32,565 nt of DNA from Ignavibacteriota bacterium. Lineage in GTDB: Bacteria > Bacteroidota > Ignavibacteria > UBA10030 > UBA6906. Below the pieces are notes generated by a model. That model saw only the letters and a program-made list of their open reading frames with translations, did not search any database and was not told where the DNA came from. The DNA is taken from assembly GCA_003154155.1 (NCBI GenBank), contig PMCM01000112.1, positions 1 through 32,565 of the forward strand, read 5' to 3'. The translations under genes were made by a program, and so were the position numbers. Positions 17,209 through 25,246 of this stretch are shown here, one piece after another; the first letter of the stretch is position 1, and each line of letters begins with the position of its first letter.

Positions 17209-17691
17209 ATGATTTTTCTCAAGAAGATTCTCGTCACGACGGATCTCTCCCCCCACTCGCTGGCGGCGGTGGAGTATGCACTTTCGTTTGGGACTCTGTA
17301 TACCTCGCGGCTCTACCTGCTTCTCGTGATGGAAAAGAGAGAAGCAGTGCATGCACGGGAAGCACATGTTCATTTCCGGACCGAGGAAGAGGCAACGAAG
17401 GCACTCGAGGAGTTCGCGCGCAATAACGTCCCGCATGATGTCCAGATGAATCTCGTCGTGCGGAAAGGAAATCCCGTTGAAGGGATCCTGCGTTTTGCGG
17501 GAGAGGAAGGGATCGACATGATCGTCATGGCCACACATGGTCATACCGGTCTGCGCCACATACTGATGGGCAACGTCACGGAAAAAGTCGTGCGCCAGTC
17601 CCGCATCCCGGTGCTGACAGTGAAACCCCGTCCGTTCCGGGAGAACGATATTCAAGATGAGGACGTGGAGAAAGATCTCCACCTCCGATGA
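17209..17691 (+). CDS. Universal stress protein (UspA family)
   Basis: The 160-residue product is a single Usp domain. It has KKILVTTDLSPHSLAAVEYA at the start, a middle VRKGNPVEGILRFA helix, then GIDMIVMATHGHTGLRHI and a C-terminal PVLTVKP strand. The nucleotide loop reads ATHGHTGLRHILMGN, differing from the G-x2-G-x9-G(S/T) consensus at the first glycine (A) and last position (N), so ATP binding is uncertain. A short acidic tail (ENDIQDEDVEKD) follows. It lies behind a sigma-54-type promoter and 22 bases ahead of a receiver-like gene, between the NtrB/NtrC pair and the cytochrome cluster. A role in energy-stress or respiratory signalling is plausible but inferred. Confidence 0.9.
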   Translation: MIFLKKILVTTDLSPHSLAAVEYALSFGTLYTSRLYLLLVMEKREAVHAREAHVHFRTEEEATKALEEFARNNVPHDVQMNLVVRKGNPVEGILRFAGEEGIDMIVMATHGHTGLRHILMGNVTEKVVRQSRIPVLTVKPRPFRENDIQDEDVEKDLHLR

Positions 17692-17713
17692 GAAGGCTGC
17701 GGGAACCCGGTCG

Positions 17714-18145
17714 ATGAAAAACCTTGCACATACAGAACCAGGAAAACCGTCGGTCTCGCCGGAAGGCGAATCCGCGGAAACCAAGAAAACAATCCTGCTG
17801 TACAGTCCGGATCTGAATTTCTGTTTCAGTCTTTCCATGTTGTTCCAGGATCGTTTCAACGTCATCACGACCACCAATGTCGGGATGTTGGATCGACTTG
17901 TGGCCGACTATTCCGCTGACCTGACGTTGGTGGATGCGGTGCCTTCGGAAAAACTGATCGAGCGGATCGAAGGACTGCGATCAATCAATCCGCGACTCCC
18001 AATCATCCTCCTGTACGTCTACAATTCCAAGGAGATGAACCTCGATCGGAAAATCCGGGCGCACGTCGACTCCGTGTTCTACAAGCCACTTGAAATTGCG
18101 CTCGTTTCCAGGAGAATAGAGGAATTGCTCATCCACGCGTCGTGA
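17714..18145 (+). CDS. Degenerate receiver-domain protein
   Basis: This 143-residue protein has a polar N-terminal extension of about 23 residues followed by one receiver-like fold without an output domain. The first strand reads TILLYSPDLNF, so two of the usual acidic-pocket aspartates are replaced by serine and proline. The position of the phosphorylated aspartate is kept (Asp74 in LTLVDAVP), as is the lysine (Lys124 in VFYKPLE). It may be unphosphorylated or use another signal. The start at 17714 was chosen because the longer frame overlaps the stress gene by 35 bases; GGGAA lies upstream. It probably shares the stress-gene transcript. Confidence 0.75.
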   Translation: MKNLAHTEPGKPSVSPEGESAETKKTILLYSPDLNFCFSLSMLFQDRFNVITTTNVGMLDRLVADYSADLTLVDAVPSEKLIERIEGLRSINPRLPIILLYVYNSKEMNLDRKIRAHVDSVFYKPLEIALVSRRIEELLIHAS

Positions 18146-18197
18146 GATGCCCTCCTGCTCTCGGATGGATTCCTAAGTGTGCAAAATCATTATCAAT

Positions 18198-18239
18198 TTC
18201 TCGCATTTTTGAGAAGCGGGCTCCAAGCTTGTACGAGAA
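18198..18239. repeat. Inverted repeats upstream of the cytochrome promoter
   Basis: TTCTC (18198-18202) faces GAGAA (18211-18215), and TTCTCG (18198-18203) also faces CGAGAA (18234-18239). They lie about 40-80 bases before the -24 element at 18277, a range where enhancer-binding activators bind. Arms are short and could be chance. Confidence 0.3.
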
Positions 18240-18276
18240 TATGTGGTAAAATTCAACATTATTATCCTCCCAACGT

Positions 18277-18291
18277 TGGCATGTAGATTGA
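18277..18291 (+). promoter_or_regulatory. Sigma-54-type promoter of the cytochrome cluster
   Basis: TGGCAT (18277-18282), five bases, TTGA (18288-18291). The -24 GG and -13 G are kept and the -12 C is A, as at the two sister sites. The expected start near 18303 leaves a leader of about 25 bases before the ATG at 18328. Confidence 0.55.
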
Positions 18292-18327
18292 ACGTATTCT
18301 CTGAATAACAAGGGGTATGTGGGGTTC

Positions 18328-20463
18328 ATGGTGAAACGGTTCCTCCTGCTGTTGGTGCTCGGGTTGATTGCTGCGCCGTTTGCCGTTGCGCAATCGGATG
18401 CGGATTGTCTCGGCTGTCACGGCGATGCATCACTCAGCATGTCGCGTCAAGGGAAGAACATCTCCCTGCATGTTGACGCCGGGGCATTCGGAAAATCGGC
18501 GCACGCCGACCTGGGATGCGTCGCCTGCCATGAAGGCTTCAACCCCAACGAATTGCCCCACGCCGCAACGATCACCCCGGTAAACTGTTTCTCCTGCCAC
18601 CAGGACCACCAGCTTGAGCACTATGCGCAGAGCGTCCATGGTAAGGTCATTGAGGGAAAACCGGTGGCTGCCGGGTGTGTCGATTGCCACTCGAAACATG
18701 CGATCACGAAGATTACCGACCTCGAGCCGGGCAGGAGGAAGGAATTCGACCTTGCGCTCTGCTCGCGCTGCCACGGCGACGTTGCCGCACATTATCTCAT
18801 GTCGGACCACAGCAGGGCGTTTGCGAGCGGTGTCAAAGGCGCTCCCGGGTGCATTGATTGCCATGGCGAGCATGCAATCAGAGCCGGCAGCGACTCGCTG
18901 TCTGCGACATCCCGGATGCATGTCTCGGCGACATGTCTGAAATGCCATCTCGACAATCCCGAAGTCCGGGCGCGTGTCGGCCCGTCGGCCGGATTCATCG
19001 CCAGTTACGAGCAGAGCGTCCACGGCCAGGCGATCAAGAACGGAAATGAAGCGGCGGCGACGTGCATCGATTGTCACACCGCACACGAGGTGAAGAAGGG
19101 CGCCAACCCGGCGTCCGGCGTGGCGAAACAGAATATCGCATCGACATGTGGCCAGTGCCACGGCGATATCCGCGATCAGTATGAGGAGAGCATCCACGGA
19201 AAATCGCTCGCGCGCGGGATTACCGCTGCGCCGACATGCACCGACTGCCACGGTGAACATTTTATCCTCTCCCCGAAGGACGCGCGTTCGCCTGTCGCGG
19301 CGGCAAATGTTTCCACACAAGTCTGCTCCCCCTGCCACGCGTCGGTCAAGGTCACACAGAAGTTCGGCATGGCGAACGACCGCTATCAGTCGTTTGCCGA
19401 CAGTTACCACGGGCTTGCCAACAGCGCGGGCTCGGTGGTCGTGGCGAATTGCGCGAGCTGCCACGGCGTGCACGACATCAAGCCGTCGTCCGATTCCACT
19501 TCGCGCATTCATCCATCGCACCTTGCCCAGACATGCGGCAAGTGCCACCCGGGGGCGAACACCAATTTCACCCGGGGTGCGGTGCATGTCATCCCTGCCT
19601 CAGGTCAGGACTCGGTTCTGTATTTCGTGGCGAACTCGTATATCGTCCTGATTTTCGTGATCATCGGCGGGATGGTCCTCCACAACATCCTGGATTTTCT
19701 GAAAAAATCGCGCCGCCAGCTGGCCTACCGGCGCGGCGAGTTGCAGCGATCGCATGTTGCCCACCGGCTCTACGTCCGGATGACCGTACAGGAGCGGATA
19801 CAGCATGGGACGTTGCTTGTAAGTTTCATTACCCTGGTGCTGACCGGTTTTGCGCTGCGCTATCCGGATGCCTGGTGGGTTGCATCGATCCGCTCGATCA
19901 GCACCTGGATGTTCGAGTTCCGGGGGATCGCGCACAGGGTCGCCGCAGTCGTGCTTGTTACGGCAAGCCTGTACCATATCTACTACGTGTTGTTTGTGCC
20001 TCGCGGCAAGCAACTCATGCGGGATCTCCTGCCGCGCAGGCAGGATATTGCCGATGCGGTGGATATCCTGAAGTACAATTTCGGTTTTTCCAAGAGCAAG
20101 CCCCGTTTTGGCCGTTTCAGCTATATTGAGAAAAGCGAGTACTGGGCGCTTGTCTGGGGGACGTTCATCATGGGGCTTACAGGCGTTATCCTCTGGTTCG
20201 ACAACACATCGCTCAATCTGATCACAAAATTGTGGTGGGATGTGGCCCGGACGGTGCACTATTATGAAGCCTGGCTGGCAACGCTCGCGATTATCGTCTG
20301 GCACTTCTACTTTGTCATATTCAACCCGGACACCTACCCGATCAATCTGGCGTTTTGGAAGGGGACGTTAACCGAGGAAGAGATGGAGGAAGAGCATCCG
20401 CTGGAATTGGAAGAGATCAAGCGGAAGGAGATGGAGCAGGAACATCAGACGCCGAAAGCCTGA
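18328..20463 (+). CDS. 13-haem cytochrome c fused to membrane cytochrome b (CbcL-like layout)
   Basis: The 711-residue protein begins with a signal peptide (MVKRFLLLLVLGLIAAPFAVA). Residues 27-406 carry thirteen CxxCH sites (for example CLGCH at 27, CFSCH at 87, CIDCH at 175, CGQCH at 274, CGKCH at 403), so this half is periplasmic. The C-terminal half has about five membrane helices (roughly 432-455, 490-511, 537-557, 606-624, 647-666) with histidines 493, 536, 550, 644 and 659 as candidate b-haem ligands, as in cytochrome b561/FdnI-type domains. This resembles CbcL of Geobacter, a quinol-oxidising fusion with nine c-haems. A GTG three codons upstream is possible, but ATG 18328 gives the better signal peptide. 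It opens the electron-transfer cluster. Confidence 0.9.
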   Translation: MVKRFLLLLVLGLIAAPFAVAQSDADCLGCHGDASLSMSRQGKNISLHVDAGAFGKSAHADLGCVACHEGFNPNELPHAATITPVNCFSCHQDHQLEHYAQSVHGKVIEGKPVAAGCVDCHSKHAITKITDLEPGRRKEFDLALCSRCHGDVAAHYLMSDHSRAFASGVKGAPGCIDCHGEHAIRAGSDSLSATSRMHVSATCLKCHLDNPEVRARVGPSAGFIASYEQSVHGQAIKNGNEAAATCIDCHTAHEVKKGANPASGVAKQNIASTCGQCHGDIRDQYEESIHGKSLARGITAAPTCTDCHGEHFILSPKDARSPVAAANVSTQVCSPCHASVKVTQKFGMANDRYQSFADSYHGLANSAGSVVVANCASCHGVHDIKPSSDSTSRIHPSHLAQTCGKCHPGANTNFTRGAVHVIPASGQDSVLYFVANSYIVLIFVIIGGMVLHNILDFLKKSRRQLAYRRGELQRSHVAHRLYVRMTVQERIQHGTLLVSFITLVLTGFALRYPDAWWVASIRSISTWMFEFRGIAHRVAAVVLVTASLYHIYYVLFVPRGKQLMRDLLPRRQDIADAVDILKYNFGFSKSKPRFGRFSYIEKSEYWALVWGTFIMGLTGVILWFDNTSLNLITKLWWDVARTVHYYEAWLATLAIIVWHFYFVIFNPDTYPINLAFWKGTLTEEEMEEEHPLELEEIKRKEMEQEHQTPKA

Positions 20464-20516
20464 AAGAGTGGCATCTTTTTGTGATTTGCACTACATTCTC
20501 GACATCAACACACTTT

Positions 20517-20521
20517 GGAGG
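20517..20521 (+). promoter_or_regulatory. Strong ribosome binding site fixing the tetrahaem cytochrome start
   Basis: GGAGG lies nine bases before ATG 20531. It selects the MKALTVV signal-peptide start over an upstream in-frame start at 20468 that has no signal-peptide character. Confidence 0.8.
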
Positions 20522-20530
20522 AGAGGTTCA

Positions 20531-21067
20531 ATGAAAGCACTCACTGTAGTTCTGGCGATCGTCCTGACCGTGGCTCTTCTTGCTGGAACCTCGGTTGCCG
20601 AGAACAAGTTTGTCGGCACCAAATCCTGCGCTATGTGTCATAAGGCGAAGGACAAGGGCGAAGCATTCACCATCTGGCAGAAGAGCGCGCACGCGAACGC
20701 TTTTAAGACGCTCGAAGGAGATGCGGCAAAGAAGATCGCCAAGGAAAAAGGCATTGCCAAGCCGCCGTCAGAAGCCCCGGAATGCCTGGCCTGCCATGTG
20801 ACGGGCGGCGGAGCTGCGAAGAATGTCGACGCCACATTCGACATGAAAGAAGGCGTGACGTGTGAGGCATGCCACGGCGCAGCTTCCGGATTCAAAATGA
20901 TTCACACGAAGGCCGAGAACAAGGCGAAAGCAGTGGAAGCCGGCCTGTTGACGGGTGACAAGGCAAGGATCTGCGAGACCTGCCACAATGCGAAGAGCCC
21001 GACGTTCAAGGGTTTCAAGATGGCAGAGATGTGGGCAAAGATCGAACACAAGCTTCCGAAGAAGTAG
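20531..21067 (+). CDS. Tetrahaem cytochrome c554-type protein
   Basis: The 178-residue product has a signal peptide (MKALTVVLAIVLTVALLAGT, cleaved near SVAE) and four CxxCH sites: CAMCH (33), CLACH (85), CEACH (111) and CETCH (148). The opening FVGTKSCAMCHKAKDKGEAF and the spacing resemble the cytochrome c554 family of small soluble periplasmic tetrahaem proteins. Known c554 takes electrons from hydroxylamine oxidoreductase in nitrifiers, but relatives occur widely and no such partner is here. Its place between two membrane quinol-oxidising cytochromes suggests a shuttle carrying electrons across the periplasm to the 14-haem protein. It lies 67 bases after the 13-haem gene and is followed by a hairpin that may reduce transcription of the genes beyond. 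Confidence 0.9.
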   Translation: MKALTVVLAIVLTVALLAGTSVAENKFVGTKSCAMCHKAKDKGEAFTIWQKSAHANAFKTLEGDAAKKIAKEKGIAKPPSEAPECLACHVTGGGAAKNVDATFDMKEGVTCEACHGAASGFKMIHTKAENKAKAVEAGLLTGDKARICETCHNAKSPTFKGFKMAEMWAKIEHKLPKK

Positions 21068-21090
21068 GCGGGCGGTAACCGGTATGAGCC

Positions 21091-21134
21091 AAGGGGGTAA
21101 CCGGAGCCCTGTCTCCGTGAGCCCCCTTTGCTTT
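21091..21134 (+). terminator. Hairpin within the cytochrome cluster (partial terminator)
   Basis: AAGGGGG (21091-21097) pairs with CCCCCTT (21122-21128), enclosing CGGAG/CTCCG around a 6-base loop. The tail TTTGCTTT is only partly U-rich. It lies 23 bases after the tetrahaem gene stop and may give that gene more transcript than the following ones. Confidence 0.6.
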
Positions 21135-21163
21135 GTCTAGAGATCATTGAGGCCCTGACGCCG

Positions 21164-22663
21164 ATGGCAAAACGCAGACTACCTGATTTGCTGTACAACC
21201 CGATGAGTATTTTCGGCGGTGTACTGGCGGCTGTCTGTTTGTTGACGATCATTTTTCTGACCTGTGTGGATCTGTTTCAGTACCAGCCCCCAGCGTACAT
21301 CGGCATCATCTCGTACGTTCTTCTTCCTGTTCCCCTGTTGCTGGGGCTCTGTGTGCTTGTTCTCGGTGTCCTGCGGGAACGCCGTCGCCGGCTCCGGGGC
21401 GAGGCCGCAAGCAGGTTGCTGTTCACGATCGATCTGAATCTTCCGCGGCAGCGGGCCGCGATGACGCTCTTTTCGGCCGTTGCCTGCATCGTGCTCCTGT
21501 TTACGGCATACGGGAGCTACCGGGTGTTTGAATGGACAGAATCCGTCGCGTTCTGCGGCACCACCTGCCACACGGTGATGGAGCCGGAGTACACCGCCTA
21601 CCAGGGTTCCCCGCATGCCCGGGTCAAATGCGTTGAGTGCCACGTGGGTTCGGGCGCCGGCTGGTATGTCCGGTCCAAGCTTTCCGGGGCGTATCAGATT
21701 TATGCGGTCATGACCAACGTCTATCCGCGGCCGATCCCGACGCCGATCCAGAACTTGCGTCCTGCCCAGGAGACCTGCGAACAGTGTCACTGGCCTTCGC
21801 ATTTCTCCGGCGAAAAGAAGCTCGTCAACCGGTATTTCAAGTCGGATGAACAGAACACTCCCTGGACGATAGCGTTGATGATGAAAATCGGCGGCGGCAA
21901 CGAAGCGCGCGGGCCGTCGGGCGGCATCCACTGGCATATGAATATTGCCAACGAAGTCCGGTATGTGGCGGTTGACACCTTGCACCAGAATATTCCGATC
22001 GTCTCGATCCGTAACCGGAAGAGCGGCGAGGTGACCGAGTATGTAGCCGAGAGTGCGGCGGCGGATGCGGGGAAGCTCCGTGCACAGTCGTGGTCCACCA
22101 TGGACTGCATCGATTGTCATAACCGGCCTTCGCACATCTATCGCCCTCCCATGCGTATTGTGGACCAGAGCATGGCGGTGGGACGGATTTCCCCGGCGCT
22201 TCCGCATGTGCGCGAACAGGGGATTGCGATTCTTTCGCAGCCATATGCGACGACCGCGGGTGCCGTCGACAGCATCGCGCTGCAATTGCGTGCCTTCTAT
22301 GCGTCCTCCTATCCTCTGATCGCGGCATCACAGGGTGCGCTGGTGGACGCCGCGATTGCGGAATTGCAGGCGCAGTACCGGAGGAACTTCTTCCCGACCA
22401 TGAACGTCAAGTGGAGCGCCTATCCGAACAACATCGGCCACATGACGGATCTGGGTTGTTTCCGGTGTCATGACGGGAAGCACGTCAGCGCCGACGGCCG
22501 CAGGATCTCGAAGGACTGCAACAGCTGTCACACCATTGTGTACCAGGGAACGGAGCCCGTGCCGCAGACGCTGACGGTGGCAGGCCTTCCGTTCCAGCAT
22601 CCCGAAGACATCGGCGATGCCTGGCAGCAGACCAATTGTGTCGAATGCCACTCGGGACTATAA
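21164..22663 (+). CDS. 7-haem NapC/NirT-family quinol dehydrogenase (ImcH-like)
   Basis: The 499-residue product has three N-terminal membrane helices (about 14-36, 46-70, 98-118) and then a periplasmic cytochrome domain. Six CxxCH sites (CVECH 156, CEQCH 205, CIDCH, CFRCH, CNSCH and a terminal CVECH) join one atypical CGTTCH (131-136) right after the third helix, where NapC/NrfH relatives have their quinol-proximal haem. It is followed by TVME, keeping a nearby methionine. Three helices, seven haems and a NapC core match the layout of ImcH, the inner-membrane quinol oxidase of Geobacter used with high-potential acceptors. The start ATG 21164 follows TTGAGG; the longer frame runs into the hairpin. 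It probably passes electrons to the porin-cytochrome trio downstream. Confidence 0.88.
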   Translation: MAKRRLPDLLYNPMSIFGGVLAAVCLLTIIFLTCVDLFQYQPPAYIGIISYVLLPVPLLLGLCVLVLGVLRERRRRLRGEAASRLLFTIDLNLPRQRAAMTLFSAVACIVLLFTAYGSYRVFEWTESVAFCGTTCHTVMEPEYTAYQGSPHARVKCVECHVGSGAGWYVRSKLSGAYQIYAVMTNVYPRPIPTPIQNLRPAQETCEQCHWPSHFSGEKKLVNRYFKSDEQNTPWTIALMMKIGGGNEARGPSGGIHWHMNIANEVRYVAVDTLHQNIPIVSIRNRKSGEVTEYVAESAAADAGKLRAQSWSTMDCIDCHNRPSHIYRPPMRIVDQSMAVGRISPALPHVREQGIAILSQPYATTAGAVDSIALQLRAFYASSYPLIAASQGALVDAAIAELQAQYRRNFFPTMNVKWSAYPNNIGHMTDLGCFRCHDGKHVSADGRRISKDCNSCHTIVYQGTEPVPQTLTVAGLPFQHPEDIGDAWQQTNCVECHSGL

Positions 22664-22714
22664 GCCGTGCGGAGAGGTGAACAACGATCAGGTGGTCATG
22701 AAAGGGAATCGGGT

Positions 22715-24025
22715 ATGAAAGGAACACGCCTCCTCGGCCTCGCTCTCCTGGTGACGCTCGGAGCGGCGATGGCTGCAGCCCAGTTGGTGACGGGGCGATT
22801 GGTGACCTCCTTCTACGCCTGGGAGCGCTTCGACACCGTCGGCACGTCGCAGCAATCGGTGCGGGCATTCCAGGCCGTCCAGTTGTCGATCGCCCAGGGT
22901 GATGTGTCCCTGAACACCTCCCTCATGGGTACCTCCAACCTCGTGGGCGCATTCGGCGATGTCGGCAGGGTGCGCTTCTACAATCTGTTTCTCAGCTGGC
23001 TCAACATCGGCAAGATGGTCGACCTCCATCTGGGCCGTCAGTTCGTGTATGCCGGGGTCGGCAATGGCACGATCGACGGCGTGATGGCCCAGGCGCATTT
23101 CCTGCAACGGGCCGTTACGGTGACGGGTTTCGGCGGCGCCACGGTGGGGCCGGACTTTACCGGTGTGCGGAGCGACATGCACGACAATTACCACTTCGGC
23201 GGGCAGGTGCTCACGACGCTGATTCCGAACACGCGGTTGGGATTGAGCTATGCCAACCGGCGTGAAGCCCGGGATCCGTACTGGACGTTGCGGACACGGG
23301 ACACCACCTATGCCGCGTACGCGTACTATGTCGCTCCCTATGCCGATGCAGAGGAGCTGGGCAGCGCGGATGCGTCGTACACCCTGCGAGACCGGCTTTC
23401 GGTCTACGGCCGGTACGACTATGACTTCAAGAACGACCGGACATCGCGGGCACAGGGAGGGGTGCGTGTGAATGTGACCGGGGCGCTGACGCTGACCGGC
23501 GACTACATCCACCGGATTCCGGTGATCTCCTACAATTCCATCTTTTCCGCCTTCGTGGCGAATGCCGTCGACGAGCTGGAAGGGGGTGTGGAATACGGCT
23601 TCACGCCGCTTCTCCGCGCCTTCGGGCGCGTCGCCAGCGTGAAATACAGCGACGACAAGAGCACCCGGTGGTCGTTCGGGGTGAACAGCGGCTATGGAAG
23701 CCTGAGTTACTCGGGCAGTGACGGGTATGCGGGCGAGCTGCAGTCGCTGAGCATCCAGGGGACATACCCGCTGTTCGGGCGGGTTGTTGTTCCCAGCGCG
23801 GGCATCTCGTACGCCTCGTACCGTTTGAGCGCAGAAAGCTCACGGGACAACGCTCTGGGCATAGTGGTCGGGGCGATGGTGCGTCCGGCCACGGCGTTCA
23901 GTTTCGACGTGCAGGGACAATGGCTCAGCAACAAATTACTGCAGCAGGACATGCGCCTGCAGATCAGGCTGATGTACTGGTTCGCACAACGGCTCTCGAT
24001 TTTTAATGGGGAGGGTAAGCAATGA
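22715..24025 (+). CDS. Outer-membrane beta-barrel, porin of a porin-cytochrome complex
   Basis: The 436-residue product starts with a signal peptide (MKGTRLLGLALLVTLGAAMA, ending AAAQ) and has no haem motif. The remainder alternates short amphipathic strands rich in Y, F, G and S with turns, for example LHLGRQFVYAGVG, LGLSYANRREARD, LSVYGRYDYDFKND, LTLTGDYIHRIP and LQIRLMYWFAQRLSIF, as expected for an outer-membrane barrel of perhaps 16-20 strands. It does not end in the usual aromatic residue. Its stop overlaps the next cytochrome gene as ATGA, and a multihaem lipoprotein follows, which is the gene order of porin-cytochrome conduits such as OmbB-OmaB-OmcB. The role as haem-sheathing porin is inferred from this context. 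AGGGAA lies upstream of ATG 22715. Confidence 0.8.
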   Translation: MKGTRLLGLALLVTLGAAMAAAQLVTGRLVTSFYAWERFDTVGTSQQSVRAFQAVQLSIAQGDVSLNTSLMGTSNLVGAFGDVGRVRFYNLFLSWLNIGKMVDLHLGRQFVYAGVGNGTIDGVMAQAHFLQRAVTVTGFGGATVGPDFTGVRSDMHDNYHFGGQVLTTLIPNTRLGLSYANRREARDPYWTLRTRDTTYAAYAYYVAPYADAEELGSADASYTLRDRLSVYGRYDYDFKNDRTSRAQGGVRVNVTGALTLTGDYIHRIPVISYNSIFSAFVANAVDELEGGVEYGFTPLLRAFGRVASVKYSDDKSTRWSFGVNSGYGSLSYSGSDGYAGELQSLSIQGTYPLFGRVVVPSAGISYASYRLSAESSRDNALGIVVGAMVRPATAFSFDVQGQWLSNKLLQQDMRLQIRLMYWFAQRLSIFNGEGKQ

Positions 24026-25230
24026 AGCGGCGATCCTCTGTCATTCTCCTGGTCGCGGCCGGCGTGCTCGTATCGGCGGCGGTGGCGTTTCGTCCGACTG
24101 CCCGGCCGGGGTGGACCGTGCCGGACGACAGCAAACAGTTGAAGTTTTCCCACAAGACACATATCGAGGGCGCCGGCATCGGCTGCGAAACATGCCACCC
24201 GAATGCGTCCGCCAGCAAACTTGCCAGCGACAATCTGCGCAGCGTGCACGACAACTGCACTTCCTGTCATGAAGAGCAACTGAACAACCAGTGCGATTTC
24301 TGTCACAAGGATCCGGAGAACATCCAGGTCGCCCCTGCGCAGTTGCGCGAGCTGAATTTCTCGCACGAGCGCCATTTGAATATGAAGAATGTGCAGTGCA
24401 CCACGTGCCACACCCATTTGAACGAGGTAGATGTTGCCGGGCAGGAGAACATGCCCGACATGGCGACGTGCGCGACCTGCCACAACGACCGGAATGTCAG
24501 CAACGCCTGCGAATCGTGCCACACGAGCGTCGCGCAGTTGATACCGCCCGATCATCTGCAGGCGGGCTTCAAGAGGGACCACAAGAATCTTACGCGGCTG
24601 GGGGCCATGGAAACGAACTGTGCCACCTGCCACACGCAGAGTTTCTGCGGTGAATGTCACGATCCGGGTGCCGTCATCCAATTCGGGAAGGGCGCGATGA
24701 TGAGTGATCCCACCCCGCGGGTCTTCCCCGGCACGACCGCTCCGCAGATGAATCTGGAGCGTGCGCACGATCTGAACTACCGTTTCACGCACGGTATCGA
24801 TGCGAAATCCAAGGCCTCCGAGTGCTACACCTGTCATTCCGCCCAGGAGTTCTGCGGTGAATGCCACGAGGCCGGCGACAACATCACGTCCCGTTCCATC
24901 AAACCGGCGTGGCATCTGGGAGCCGGCTTTACGACCCTCGGCGTCGGGAGCGGTGGCGGGCGGCATGCCGAACTTGCGCGGCGCGACATTGAATCATGCG
25001 TCAGCTGCCACGATGCTCAGGGGAACGACCCGGTATGCATCACCTGTCACACCGATGGTGACGGCATTCGCGGCACGGATCCGCGGACACATCCTGCGGG
25101 CTACATGCAAGGCGAACACGGGCCGTGGCACGTCAACGGCGGCGCCACATGCTATAACTGCCATACCGACCTGAATGCCCATCCCGGCGGGGTCAAAGGC
25201 AGAAACTTCTGCGGCTATTGCCACGGCTAA
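24022..25230 (+). CDS. 14-haem periplasmic cytochrome c of the porin-cytochrome complex
   Basis: The 402-residue product starts MKRRSSVILLVAAGVLVSAA, a signal peptide or uncleaved anchor without a lipobox cysteine. It contains fourteen CxxCH sites, in order CETCH, CTSCH, CDFCH, CTTCH, CATCH, CESCH, CATCH, CGECH, CYTCH, CGECH, CVSCH, CITCH, CYNCH and CGYCH, the last ending the protein. Several free histidines in FSHKTH- and FSHERH-like segments fit sixth-ligand positions of cytochrome c3/c7-type packing. Overlap with the porin gene by four bases suggests fixed stoichiometry. By analogy with OmaB or MtrA it would sit inside or below the barrel and accept electrons from periplasmic carriers. The haem count exceeds that of OmaB (8) and MtrA (10). 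Confidence 0.9.
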   Translation: MKRRSSVILLVAAGVLVSAAVAFRPTARPGWTVPDDSKQLKFSHKTHIEGAGIGCETCHPNASASKLASDNLRSVHDNCTSCHEEQLNNQCDFCHKDPENIQVAPAQLRELNFSHERHLNMKNVQCTTCHTHLNEVDVAGQENMPDMATCATCHNDRNVSNACESCHTSVAQLIPPDHLQAGFKRDHKNLTRLGAMETNCATCHTQSFCGECHDPGAVIQFGKGAMMSDPTPRVFPGTTAPQMNLERAHDLNYRFTHGIDAKSKASECYTCHSAQEFCGECHEAGDNITSRSIKPAWHLGAGFTTLGVGSGGGRHAELARRDIESCVSCHDAQGNDPVCITCHTDGDGIRGTDPRTHPAGYMQGEHGPWHVNGGATCYNCHTDLNAHPGGVKGRNFCGYCHG

Positions 25231-25246
25231 GGAGGGCGGAACACTC

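Noticed and set aside
18430-19587. 385-codon open frame antisense to the 13-haem cytochrome
   Set aside because: It arises from the regular CxxCH codon pattern read in reverse; no motif or start signal.
20471-20492. TGGCAT followed by TTGCA before the tetrahaem gene
   Set aside because: The two halves are 11 bases apart, where sigma-54 needs five; the spacing is fixed in real sites.
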